NCBI GenBank assembly: GCA_016721005.1
Contig: JADKJM010000004.1
Location: forward strand, 379,197-443,196
Direction of reading: 5' to 3'
Length of the DNA stretch: 64,000 nucleotides
DNA from: Flavobacteriales bacterium
GTDB lineage: Bacteria > Bacteroidota > Bacteroidia > Flavobacteriales_F > PHOS-HE28
In this document: piece by piece, positions 16,961 through 25,630 of the stretch
Position numbering within the stretch: position 1 is the first letter of the stretch
How the letters are laid out: every line of letters starts with the position of its first letter
Position numbers and translations under genes: made by a program
Notes under the pieces: generated by a model
Seen by the model: the letters and a program-made list of their open reading frames with translations, nothing else
The model's database searches: none
Told to the model about the DNA's origin: nothing

Positions 16961-18628
16961 ATGAAAAACCAAAAAGTCGAACTCGCGATAACCGGAATGA
17001 CCTGTGACCATTGCGCCACAGGGATAGAGAACCGATTGCTGAAGACGCCCGGTGTGCGAGCGGCACAGGCCAGCTTCGCAGATGGTCGTTGCAAGGTTGA
17101 GTATGACCCCGAGGTCACTTCGGAGCAGGCCATGGCCGATGCGGTGCAGCACAACACAGCATATCGCGTAACGGGTTTGAAGGCTGCGGATCCTGTGGAC
17201 CAGAAGGCTGATGGAACAGCGCCGTACGATCTGCTGATCATCGGTGGTGGTTCCGCTGCGTTCTCGGCTGCCATCACCGCCGAAGGACTTGGGTTGCGCA
17301 CTTTGATGGTGAACGGCGGCCTCGACTTCGGTGGAACATGCGTGAACGTGGGTTGCGTACCCTCCAAGAACCTGATCCGCGCGGCGGAAACGGTACATCG
17401 CGCATCGCATTCCCACTTCCCCGGCATCAAACCCAAAGGGGCCGACATCGACTTCGCCGCCGTGATCCGCGGAAAGAAGGAACTCGTGGCCACCTTGCAG
17501 CAGGAGAAGTACATGGACGTGGTGAGTGATTTCCAAGGGCTGACCCTGGTGAAGGGTACGGCCACCTTGGTGAGCGACCGCACCATTGAGGTGGACAGGA
17601 AGCAACGCTATAAGGGGCTGAAGATCCTGATCGCCACTGGTGCCACCACGCATGTGCCCGCCATCGAGGGCCTTGACAAGATCGCCTACCTCACCACGGA
17701 GAGTCTCTTCGATCTGGAAGAGAAGCCGGCCGGACTGACCATCCTGGGTGCGGGCTACATCGGCTCGGAAGTGGCCATGGCCTACGTGCGATTGGGTGTG
17801 CGTGTGCGCATGATCGAATTCACCGACCGCGTAATGCGCACACAGACCACCGACATCAGCGCGGCGATCATGGAGGCCATGACCGACGAAGGGATCGAAG
17901 TATTGCCGAACATGCGTGTGCAGCGCGTGGAGATGCACGGCACCAATACGGTCCTGCATTGCGTGGATGCGGAGGGCTCGGCTCATCAGTTGGTGGAGCC
18001 GGGCAAGGTGCTGGTGGCAACGGGCATTAAGCCGAACACCGCCGGGCTGGGCTTGGAGCAGGTAGGGGTGCAGCTCGACCGGACCGGTCATGTGCAGGTG
18101 GATGCGGGCATGGCCACCAACATTCCCGGCATTTACGCTGTGGGTGATGTGGCCAATACACCACCGTTCGTGTACACTGCCGCATACGAAGGCCGCATCG
18201 CCGTGCAGAACGCTTTCACCGGGCAGCACACCGAAGCTGATTACACTGCAATGCCCTGGGTGATCTTCACCGATCCGCAAGTGGCAGGTGTCGGACTCGA
18301 CGAAGCGCAGGCGGAGGCGGCCGGACTACCCTTCGAGGTTTCCAAGCTACCGATGACCGCCGTGCCCCGCGCCCTTGCCGCGCAGGACACGCGCGGTTTC
18401 ATCAAGCTCTTTCGCCACACCGGCACGGACCACTTGCTGGGTGCGCGCGTGGTGGCCCCCGAAGGCGGAGAGCTGATCCAACTGCTGAGCATGGCCATGA
18501 CACACGGCATCACCGTGGCACAACTGGCGCAGAGCATGTACCCCTATCTGACGCTCTCGGAAAGCATCAAGCTCGCGGCGATCTCATTCGGCAAGGATGT
18601 GAGCAAGTTGAGCTGTTGCGCGAGCTGA
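16961..18628 (+). CDS. merA: Mercuric reductase with N-terminal heavy-metal-binding domain
   Basis: MerA reduces Hg(II) to volatile Hg(0) with NADPH in the cytoplasm. The 555-residue protein has an N-terminal HMA domain (GMTCDHCATG, residues 12-21) and a FAD-binding loop (LLIIGGGSAAFSAA, about 90-103). The redox-active disulfide lies in GGTCVNVGCVPSK (about 125-137). An NAD(P)-binding region (TILGAGYIGSEVAMA) and the C-terminal vicinal cysteines LSCCAS, which bind Hg(II) in the active site, complete the enzyme. All catalytic features are intact. It ends 12 bases before the convergent anti-sigma gene. Confidence 0.96.
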   Translation: MKNQKVELAITGMTCDHCATGIENRLLKTPGVRAAQASFADGRCKVEYDPEVTSEQAMADAVQHNTAYRVTGLKAADPVDQKADGTAPYDLLIIGGGSAAFSAAITAEGLGLRTLMVNGGLDFGGTCVNVGCVPSKNLIRAAETVHRASHSHFPGIKPKGADIDFAAVIRGKKELVATLQQEKYMDVVSDFQGLTLVKGTATLVSDRTIEVDRKQRYKGLKILIATGATTHVPAIEGLDKIAYLTTESLFDLEEKPAGLTILGAGYIGSEVAMAYVRLGVRVRMIEFTDRVMRTQTTDISAAIMEAMTDEGIEVLPNMRVQRVEMHGTNTVLHCVDAEGSAHQLVEPGKVLVATGIKPNTAGLGLEQVGVQLDRTGHVQVDAGMATNIPGIYAVGDVANTPPFVYTAAYEGRIAVQNAFTGQHTEADYTAMPWVIFTDPQVAGVGLDEAQAEAAGLPFEVSKLPMTAVPRALAAQDTRGFIKLFRHTGTDHLLGARVVAPEGGELIQLLSMAMTHGITVAQLAQSMYPYLTLSESIKLAAISFGKDVSKLSCCAS

Positions 18629-18640
18629 GGAAGGAATGAC

Positions 18641-18907
18641 CTAGGTGGAGCTGCGATCCTTCTCCAAAGCGGTCAATACCCGCTCCTCGAGGCCGGTCGT
18701 ATCCAACGAGGTTTCGGGCTGATCCCGCACCTCCATCATCTCATCGATCCGCGCGTTCTGTTTCTGGAACGCGCGGCATCCATCACACACGCGCAAGTGC
18801 ATCCACAACTGCATCCGGTCCAACGTGCCGAGGGCTTCCATGGTACGGCGCTCCATAAGCTCGGTAGCCTTGCGGCACGAAAGCATCAAGGTGTTCATCA
18901 AACTCAT
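18641..18907 (-). CDS. Small zinc-finger-type anti-sigma factor
   Basis: The 88-residue protein shows the zinc-binding anti-sigma signature: C11, then H-L-R-V-C-D-G-C around residues 37-44. It has no membrane span, so it is a soluble anti-sigma protein. The ATG at 18907 sits immediately after the sigma gene stop (one base between), and this start gives the normal length. It should bind and inhibit the adjacent ECF sigma factor. The signal sensed is unknown. Confidence 0.75.
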   Translation of the reverse strand: MSLMNTLMLSCRKATELMERRTMEALGTLDRMQLWMHLRVCDGCRAFQKQNARIDEMMEVRDQPETSLDTTGLEERVLTALEKDRSST

Positions 18908-18908
18908 C

Positions 18909-19547
18909 TCAGTGCGGGAGTTGTCGCAGGCTTGTTTCCATGCATGATCGCAGACGAAGTTTGGCGCGGTGGATCTGTTGCCAATAATGAGTTGCCGAAA
19001 GCCCCAATTCCTTACAAATGGCCTTCGCATCGCGCTCCTTCAAGTACTTCATCTCCACCGCCGCACGCCAGTTCTCCGGCAGCTTATCCAAGCAGCGGGC
19101 AAGGACAGCGAACATCGCTTCCTTGTCCTCAACTTCGTCCGTTTGCCAGTCCGTGGGCCTGTGCTCCGGTAACCAGCGGCCATCGCTATCGAAGCGTTCC
19201 ACCATCCCGGGGTCCATGGTCGTCCGGACCGGGTCCCGGTATTGCTTGCGGTAGTGGTCGGCGATCTTGTTCTTGAGAATGCTGAACAACCAGGTCCGCG
19301 GGCTGCTGTTGCCAGCGAAGCGGGTGCGGCCCTCCCATGCCGCAATGAAGGTCTGCTGCACCAGATCACCGGCGAGGCCAGGGTCGTTCAGCCGGGCACG
19401 GGCAAAGCCAACCAGCAACCGGGTATGCTGTTTCACCAGGTGGGCCATTTCGGCGGTGCCCCATTGCGCTGGGATCCCAGATCCCGGCTCTCTGTCGATG
19501 ATGGCTTCCTTCATGACTGAAAAGTACACCATCCGGCTGGAGGCCAT
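18909..19547 (-). CDS. ECF-type RNA polymerase sigma factor
   Basis: The protein of about 200 residues shows sigma-70 region 2 (DLVQQTFIAAWEGRTRFAGNSSPRTWLFSILKNKIADHYRK, about 61-101). Region 4 follows (LPENWRAAVEMKYLKERDAKAICKELGLSATHYWQQIHRAKLRLR). It lacks the extra domains of house-keeping sigma factors. The start may be 19547 or, more likely, the ATG at 19514 (MKEAII). It is paired with the downstream anti-sigma gene. Similar sigma/anti-sigma pairs accompany metal-resistance genes in Bacteroidota, but the regulon is unknown. Confidence 0.88.
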   Translation of the reverse strand: MASSRMVYFSVMKEAIIDREPGSGIPAQWGTAEMAHLVKQHTRLLVGFARARLNDPGLAGDLVQQTFIAAWEGRTRFAGNSSPRTWLFSILKNKIADHYRKQYRDPVRTTMDPGMVERFDSDGRWLPEHRPTDWQTDEVEDKEAMFAVLARCLDKLPENWRAAVEMKYLKERDAKAICKELGLSATHYWQQIHRAKLRLRSCMETSLRQLPH

Positions 19548-19616
19548 CCTTCTCTATCGATGTCCAGATAAGGAGCGCGGCACACAGTTCATCCTATATC
19601 TCGAGGGAGCCGGGGA

Positions 19617-20042
19617 TCAAGCGTCCTTCACCACCAAGGCTACTACGATGCCGAAGACCACGTGCCCGACGATCCCGCCAATGGCCATGAGCATCATGCT
19701 CCCTTCCATGGGTGGCATTCCACCCAATATGGCGCCCATTGCTCCCATGGCCATCTGCGCGAAGACGAACGCGGCCAAGCCGAACAGCACGCCCTTCAGG
19801 ACGGGGCTGTTCACCTTGCGCACCACCTTCATGAAGAGCAGGGCGTAGGCCAGCGCGAACACGATCCCGATCATGAAGTGCATGATCCAACCGATCGCGA
19901 TCGGCATGCCCATCATCATGGACAACATGGCTGGTGGGTTCATCTTGGGCATCCCCATCATCGGGGCAATCATCATGACCAAGGTCATTACAGCGGTGCC
20001 TGCTACGCCGGCAACAATGGCTTTCAGAAGTTTCGGGTTCAT
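19617..20042 (-). CDS. Methionine-rich four-span membrane protein of unknown function
   Basis: The 141-residue protein has about four hydrophobic spans and an unusual number of methionines, for example in VMMIAPMMGMPKM and LSMMMGMPIA. No catalytic motif is visible. The methionine clusters could bind soft metals such as copper, which would fit its position between mercury-resistance and metal/drug efflux genes, but this is inference. It resembles the small DUF6789-like membrane proteins of Bacteroidota in length and layout; that match is tentative. Confidence 0.6.
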   Translation of the reverse strand: MNPKLLKAIVAGVAGTAVMTLVMMIAPMMGMPKMNPPAMLSMMMGMPIAIGWIMHFMIGIVFALAYALLFMKVVRKVNSPVLKGVLFGLAAFVFAQMAMGAMGAILGGMPPMEGSMMLMAIGGIVGHVVFGIVVALVVKDA

Positions 20043-20168
20043 GATCGTAAGGGGTGTTCGTGAAAGTTTCCTCGGTAGTAGTTGGAGGTGCTGTCGGCTT
20101 TGCTGCGGCAGCCTTACACATCACTGTAAGGTTTCATTCTCAGACCCGACAATACGCTTGGCAATTCC

Positions 20169-20807
20169 ATGGACCTGATACGTATACACCTGAGATCCAT
20201 CGCGATCGGCTGCATGATCTTCCTCGGGGGGCTGGCGCATGCACAGGAGCATCCGTTCATTGAGGCCTATACCCTGTCAGAATTGGAAGGCAGCATACGT
20301 ATCGACTGGACCATGCACGGCGGAAGCACCTGCAATGGACAGGATGTGGAACGATCCTCCGACGGCGTCACCTTCGTAGCCGTTCATCGCATCGAAGGCA
20401 TCTGCGGTGATCCCTCTTTCTCTGTTCCGTTCAACTGGCTGGACGAGGCACCGCCTGAGTTCAGTACGGTATTCTACCGCATCAAGCTCGGGTTCGATGG
20501 GTACAGTTCCGTGAAGTCCGTGACCTTCGCTCAGCTCACCACCAGCTTGCAGCGCTTTTTCCCTTCGCCGGTGCGCGATCAGGCCACGTTGGCCCTGAAC
20601 GCAGGGTCGGGCGACCTTGTGGATCTGCGTATCGTGGATGCAAGTGGTCGCCTCGTGATCGAGCAACTTGGAGTTGCGGGTCCCGTCATCGTGCTCCAAC
20701 TGTCCGGTCTGCCACAGGGGCTGTACACCTACTTGGCGATCAGCTCGGGCAGGCGCTTCGCGGGGCGTTTCGTGAAGGTAAAGCCTCGAAGTACGACCCG
20801 GGCTTAG
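20169..20807 (+). CDS. Small secreted protein with type IX sorting tail
   Basis: The 212-residue protein has a signal peptide (about residues 1-25, ending AHAQ) and a single beta-rich domain. That domain carries two cysteines near 58 and 79 and an FYRIKLG strand typical of type IX cargo. A Por secretion tail follows (RFFPSPVRDQATLAL, LRIVDASGRLV, GLYTYLAI). No enzyme motif is seen. It should be exported through the type IX system and attached to or released from the cell surface. Confidence 0.72.
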   Translation: MDLIRIHLRSIAIGCMIFLGGLAHAQEHPFIEAYTLSELEGSIRIDWTMHGGSTCNGQDVERSSDGVTFVAVHRIEGICGDPSFSVPFNWLDEAPPEFSTVFYRIKLGFDGYSSVKSVTFAQLTTSLQRFFPSPVRDQATLALNAGSGDLVDLRIVDASGRLVIEQLGVAGPVIVLQLSGLPQGLYTYLAISSGRRFAGRFVKVKPRSTTRA

Positions 20808-20937
20808 CCGTGAGTTCTCTATTCATGGGCACGCGAAAGTTGGTCGTTCTGCTGTCCTCATTGGTGTCGGCGATCAACAACATAGCCAGTGCATTGTGGG
20901 GGAGATAGTTCTGCACACGGCTACCTTCACCCCTCGG

Positions 20938-21327
20938 ATGAAGCCCGCCTCGCACATTCTCCTCGTCATCGTTCTCGGCCTTTGCATGCCGTGGAAGCTG
21001 ATCGACTTCTGCGTAGCGCATCCGCTGGGTGAGCCGGACCATCATGGACCAAGCACTTGCGAGTTGCGCACAGCATGGAAAGGCGGCCCGGCTGTCTGGC
21101 CGCCCATGCACTGCCATGAATTCTCCATGAACACGGACAAATACGTGGGCATGGACCGGGTGACGGTGGAACGGCCACAGACCGAACTGACCGTTCCCCT
21201 ACCGTTGGTTCTGGTAGCGGTGGAGACCACTGATGAGCAAGCGTTCATCGAGCCGCCGGTACCGCGATGTCGATCGCATCCGTTGATCGCCGCGCATGCC
21301 CTGCGTGGCCCGCCGTTCCTCGCTTGA
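20938..21327 (+). CDS. Small exported protein of unknown function ahead of the RND operon
   Basis: From the ATG at 20938 the protein is 129 residues with an N-terminal hydrophobic signal (HILLVIVLGLCMPW). A histidine- and cysteine-containing mature part includes HPLGEPDHHGPS and MHCHEF. Such residues could bind metal, and small His-rich proteins are often encoded beside heavy-metal RND pumps in Bacteroidota. A longer frame from 20896 is possible. No known domain was recognised. Confidence 0.5.
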   Translation: MKPASHILLVIVLGLCMPWKLIDFCVAHPLGEPDHHGPSTCELRTAWKGGPAVWPPMHCHEFSMNTDKYVGMDRVTVERPQTELTVPLPLVLVAVETTDEQAFIEPPVPRCRSHPLIAAHALRGPPFLA

Positions 21328-21408
21328 GCGATCGGAACGGACAGCTATTGCATTGTCTTCCTCTCGGTGATCGCGCCTGCGCGCTGATCGTCTGAGCGTT
21401 CCGATCGC
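21328..21408. repeat. 12-bp inverted repeat upstream of the RND operon
   Basis: GCGATCGGAACG (21328-21339) and its exact complement CGTTCCGATCGC (21397-21408) flank a 57-base loop directly after the upstream gene and 65 bases before the pump gene. It could be a terminator stem or regulatory element; there is no T-run. Confidence 0.35.
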
Positions 21409-21472
21409 GGTCCTCGCGCGTCGTCCGCCGTACGGCGGATACGCGTGTTTCACTCAACCCGATCGAACGCAC

Positions 21473-24400
21473 ATGATCAAGACCGTTTTCAAGAACCCCT
21501 ATCTCGCCATTGTCGCGGCCATCGCAGTGGTGGTGCTCGCTGGCGTGGCCATTCCGCGCATGCCGGTGGATATTCTACCAGCATTCAAGAAGAGCGCCAT
21601 GCAGATCCTTACGCTCTACCCCGGTATGCCCGCCGAGGTGGTGGAAAAGGACATCACCAGCCGCATGGAGCGCTGGACCGGCCAAAGCCCCGGTATCGAA
21701 AAGCAGATCAGCAAGAGCATCATGGGCGTAAGCCTGGTGACGAATTTCTACGGTGAGGACATCGATCCCGCAGAAGCCATGGCCAACGCCAGCAGCTATG
21801 CGATGAGCGACATGTACTACCAGCCGCCGGGCACCATGCCGCCCATGATCCAGCCCTTCGATCCCACGGCGAGCAAGCCGCTGCTGCTGCTCACCGTAAG
21901 CAGTGACGTGAAGAGCGGAAAGGAACTATACGATGTGGCCTACTATGCCCTCCGCCAGATGCTCAGCGGCACCAAGGGCATCATCGCACCGGCCGCATAC
22001 GGCGGATCGCTGCGCCGCATCCACATCTACGTGGATCCTGCGCGGCTAGAGGCGCTCGGCATTTCGCAGACCGAGGTGAACGACGCGGTGCAACGCAACA
22101 CCACGATGATCCCCAGCGGCATCGCGCAGATCGGACCGCTCAACTGGAGCATCGATGCGCGTGGCATGTTGGAACACGTGGAGGAGTTCAACGACATCGT
22201 GGTGGCGCAACGTGATGGGAGACCGATCTACATCCGCGACATCGGTACCACCATGGATGCCAGCGCGGTGCAGACGAACATCGCGCGCGTGGACGGCCGC
22301 GAACAGGTATACCTGCCGGTATTCAAGCGAAGCAATGCCAATACCATCGCTGCCGTGGAAGCCGTAAAGGCCGCGCCGCCCAGCTTGCAGGAGCGCCTTC
22401 CGGAGGATGTGCGCCTCAACGTGGTCTTCGACCAGAGCGAATACGTGCGCGATGCGATCGGTGGGCTGGCATGGGCCGGTGCCGGTGGTCTTGTCCTCGT
22501 GGTATTGGTGCTGCTGCTCTTCCTCGGCGACGTACGCTCGTCGCTCATCGCGGTGCTGGTGCTCCCACTTTCAGTGCTCTCCGGTGTGCTCATGCTCATG
22601 GCGACCGGCCAGAGCATCAACAGCATCACGCTCGGGGGGATCGCTCTGGTGCTTGGCCTGTTGGTGGACAATACCATCGTGGTGCTGGAGAACATCGACC
22701 GGCACCGGCGCATGGGGAAGAACTCATTCAATGCCGCGCGCGATGCTGCGATCGAAGTGTCGCTGCCCGTGCTCGCTTCCACCTTGGTGATCATCGCCGT
22801 CTTCTTCCCCGTGACCTTCCTTACCGGCATCGCGAAGGACCTGTTCTCGCCGCTCGCGATCACCGTGGCGGGCTGCATGCTCGGCGCCTACTTCTTCTCG
22901 CTCACGCTGGTGCCGCTCATGGCCGCTTTCCTCTTCCGCAACAAGCCGCTCAAAGAAGAAGGCACAGGGCGGATGCAGCGCACCATTGCCCATTGGAATG
23001 ATCGCTATGGGCGCGGACTGCAATGGGTGCTCTCACGACGGCGCATGGTGCTCATCGGCACACTTATCCTCTTCGCAGGATCGGCATGGACGCTCGGTAA
23101 GTTGGGCTTCGAACTCTTTCCATCCAGCGATGTAGGCCAGATGGAGATCAGTGTTCGGCGCGCAAGCGGCACCACCTTGCGTGATACGGAAAGTACCATC
23201 GCAGGCATGGAAACCGTGATCCGCGAAGAATTGGGTGCCGACCTCGAACAGCTCGTTAGCAACATCGGTGTATTCTACGATCTGCCTGCTGCCTACACGC
23301 CCAACAGTGGAACGCAGGATGCCTTCATCGGTGTTCAGTTGAAGGACGATCACCACGTCGCAACCAATGAATATGCTGCTCGTTTGCGTGAACGATTCCG
23401 GAAAGAATTCCCCGGTGTGGAGATCGCCTTCGATACCGGTGGGCTCATCACCGCAGCGCTCAACGAAGGCAAGCCATCACCCATCGACATTCAGATCAAA
23501 GGCAACGACCTCGGTGAACTGCGCCGCATCGCGGAGCGGGTGCGCGATACGATCGCGCATGTGAAAGGCGTGGCCGACACTCGGATCCTACAACGCATTG
23601 ATGCGCCCGCCAAAGTGGTGGATGTGGACCGTGAGCGCGCCGCACTGCTGGGTGTGGAACCGGTGGATGCGATCAAGAACCTCGTCTCGGCGCTCAACTC
23701 ATCGGCCACGTACGACAAGGCTTTCTGGATCGATGAGAAGAACGGCAACCACTACTTCGTCGGCGTTACCTATCCCGAAGCCCTGATCGACGATATCCAT
23801 GTGCTGGAGAACGTGACCGTTCAAGGAACACACGGCACAGTGCCCTACCGATCGTTCGCGACCATTCAAGAGACCTCGCACCCGGTGGAGGTCAATCACC
23901 ACAACCTGGGCCGTGAGATGAACGTGTATGCCAACGTGGTGGGCACCGATGTCGGAAGTACTTCAGCCAGCATCCAGCAACTCACTGACAACATGCCGTT
24001 GCCCAAGGGCTACAGCATCACCTTCCAAGGTGAAGTGGCGACCATGCAGCGCTCCTTTGGCGATCTCGGCTTGGGTGTGGTTCTCGCGCTGGTGCTCACA
24101 TTCCTCATCATCGTTCCGCTCTTTCGCTCCTTCAAGCTGCCCATCATCATCCTGCTCACCTTCCCGCTGGGCATCATCGGTGTGGCGCTGCTGATGTGGA
24201 TCACCGGCACACGGTTGAACATCCAGAGCCTCATGGGCATCATCATGATGGTGGGCATCGCGGTGAGCTACGGAAACATCCTCGTGGATCGCATGAACGG
24301 GTTGCTGAAGGAGGGTCTCCCCGTGTACGATGCCATCCTTCAAGGCACGCGCGACCGCTTCCGGCCCGTGCTGATGACGGCAGGAACCACCGTGCTCGGC

Positions 24401-24562
24401 TTGTTGCCCACGGCGCTCGCGTTGGGCACTGGTGGCGAAGTGAATGCCCCGCTCGCCATCGCCGTGATCGGAGGCACCATCGCTGCTACCGTGCTCACTC
24501 TTTTCATTATCCCCATTCTCTTTTCCCTGCTGGTGAAGCAGGTCAACACGACCGAACAATGA
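21473..24562 (+). CDS. RND efflux transporter, inner-membrane permease subunit
   Basis: The 1,029-residue protein has RND architecture. It has an N-terminal span, a large periplasmic loop, a first block of spans (about 330-490) containing LVLGLLVDNTIVVLENIDRHR with a single aspartate in the fourth helix, a second loop, and a final block of spans. The usual D-D pair of drug pumps is reduced to D-N, and the CusA-type methionine triad is not obvious, so substrate class is open. It is followed by adaptor and outer-membrane genes and is the proton-driven pump of this tripartite system. The neighbouring mercury genes suggest metal, but this is not proven. Confidence 0.9.
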   Translation: MIKTVFKNPYLAIVAAIAVVVLAGVAIPRMPVDILPAFKKSAMQILTLYPGMPAEVVEKDITSRMERWTGQSPGIEKQISKSIMGVSLVTNFYGEDIDPAEAMANASSYAMSDMYYQPPGTMPPMIQPFDPTASKPLLLLTVSSDVKSGKELYDVAYYALRQMLSGTKGIIAPAAYGGSLRRIHIYVDPARLEALGISQTEVNDAVQRNTTMIPSGIAQIGPLNWSIDARGMLEHVEEFNDIVVAQRDGRPIYIRDIGTTMDASAVQTNIARVDGREQVYLPVFKRSNANTIAAVEAVKAAPPSLQERLPEDVRLNVVFDQSEYVRDAIGGLAWAGAGGLVLVVLVLLLFLGDVRSSLIAVLVLPLSVLSGVLMLMATGQSINSITLGGIALVLGLLVDNTIVVLENIDRHRRMGKNSFNAARDAAIEVSLPVLASTLVIIAVFFPVTFLTGIAKDLFSPLAITVAGCMLGAYFFSLTLVPLMAAFLFRNKPLKEEGTGRMQRTIAHWNDRYGRGLQWVLSRRRMVLIGTLILFAGSAWTLGKLGFELFPSSDVGQMEISVRRASGTTLRDTESTIAGMETVIREELGADLEQLVSNIGVFYDLPAAYTPNSGTQDAFIGVQLKDDHHVATNEYAARLRERFRKEFPGVEIAFDTGGLITAALNEGKPSPIDIQIKGNDLGELRRIAERVRDTIAHVKGVADTRILQRIDAPAKVVDVDRERAALLGVEPVDAIKNLVSALNSSATYDKAFWIDEKNGNHYFVGVTYPEALIDDIHVLENVTVQGTHGTVPYRSFATIQETSHPVEVNHHNLGREMNVYANVVGTDVGSTSASIQQLTDNMPLPKGYSITFQGEVATMQRSFGDLGLGVVLALVLTFLIIVPLFRSFKLPIIILLTFPLGIIGVALLMWITGTRLNIQSLMGIIMMVGIAVSYGNILVDRMNGLLKEGLPVYDAILQGTRDRFRPVLMTAGTTVLGLLPTALALGTGGEVNAPLAIAVIGGTIAATVLTLFIIPILFSLLVKQVNTTEQ

Positions 24563-25629
24563 AGCACCCTATCAACTTCCTCCTGTGCGCTTGCGCGACC
24601 ACACTGCTGGTGGCTTGTTCCAGCGAAGGATCCACAACAGCCGAGCCGGACAAGGCGATACTGCCCACCGTGAGGGTGGTGAATCCCGCGCTGCACGCCA
24701 TCGGCGGGGAGATCACCATCACCGGCCGGGTCGAACCGAACGAACAAGTGCGGGTGCATGCGCGCGAAGGCGGTTACGTGAAGCGTGTCCTCAAGGACAT
24801 CGGCGATCGCGTTCAGTCCGGTGATGCGTTGGCCGAACTCGACGCGCCCGATCTGCTTCAACAGCTTCGGCAGTTCGAAGCGGAGGCCACCGCGAAACGA
24901 AGTATCCGCGATCGCATCGTTTCCGCGCGTGCGTCATCACCTGCGATCACACCTGCTCAGTTGGCGGAGGATGCCGAGGCCGATCTCGTCATGGCCGAAG
25001 CCAAGCTTGCCACCACGCGTGAACGGATCAGCTTCCTCACTGTGCGCGCGCCGATCACCGGTGTCATCACCCGGCGCATGGTGGATCCGGGTGCCTTGGT
25101 GCAGACCGGCACCACCGATCCTTCTGCCATGGCGCTGTTCGAATTGCAGGCCATCGACCCCGTCCGCATCGTGGTACCAGTGCCCGCCCGCGATGCGGTG
25201 CATGCCGCCATGGGAACAAAGGCCACCATACGCTTTCCGGACATGGGCGGCGCGGAAGTCGAAGCCGCTATTTCACGCACCTCTCACTCGTTGGATGCCG
25301 CTACCGGCAACATGGAAGTTCAACTCGATGTACCCAACCCGGATGCGCGGATACAGCCCGGAATGTTCGCTACCGTGGTGATCCGATCATCCTCTGCGGA
25401 CAGCGCTCTGACCCTCCCGACAGCCACGTCTTTCGCACAGGGTGGCGAACACTTTCTCATGCTCGTGCGCGATGGTCGCGTGGTGCAGGTGCCGATGAAA
25501 AAGGGCGTCGCGGATAAGGACCGGTTCCAGGTAATGGAACCTGCTCTTACGGTACACGATCAGGTGATCATCGAGGGCCGCAACCTCGTTCGCGAGGGAG
25601 ATGCGGTGGAACCCATAAACCAGGACTGA
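24559..25629 (+). CDS. RND efflux periplasmic adaptor (membrane fusion lipoprotein)
   Basis: The 356-residue protein has a lipoprotein signal (TTLLVACSS, cysteine near residue 20). It then has the biotinyl-lipoyl-like hairpin (VHAREGGYVKRVLKDIGDRVQSGDALAELDAPDL), a short coiled-coil region and a second lipoyl half (LTVRAPITGVITRRMVDPG). A beta-barrel domain follows. It links the pump to the outer-membrane channel. The ATG overlaps the pump stop codon (ATGA), showing coupling. Confidence 0.92.
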   Translation: MKHPINFLLCACATTLLVACSSEGSTTAEPDKAILPTVRVVNPALHAIGGEITITGRVEPNEQVRVHAREGGYVKRVLKDIGDRVQSGDALAELDAPDLLQQLRQFEAEATAKRSIRDRIVSARASSPAITPAQLAEDAEADLVMAEAKLATTRERISFLTVRAPITGVITRRMVDPGALVQTGTTDPSAMALFELQAIDPVRIVVPVPARDAVHAAMGTKATIRFPDMGGAEVEAAISRTSHSLDAATGNMEVQLDVPNPDARIQPGMFATVVIRSSSADSALTLPTATSFAQGGEHFLMLVRDGRVVQVPMKKGVADKDRFQVMEPALTVHDQVIIEGRNLVREGDAVEPINQD

Positions 25630-25630
25630 C

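Noticed and set aside
20896..21327. Copper chaperone or CopB-type assignment for the small protein before the RND pump
   Set aside because: It has some His and Cys residues but no recognised metal-binding domain, so only an unknown exported protein is reported.
24196..24558. Extended N-terminus of the RND adaptor protein
   Set aside because: The upstream in-frame codons lie inside the pump gene in another frame; the lipoprotein signal starts at 24559.
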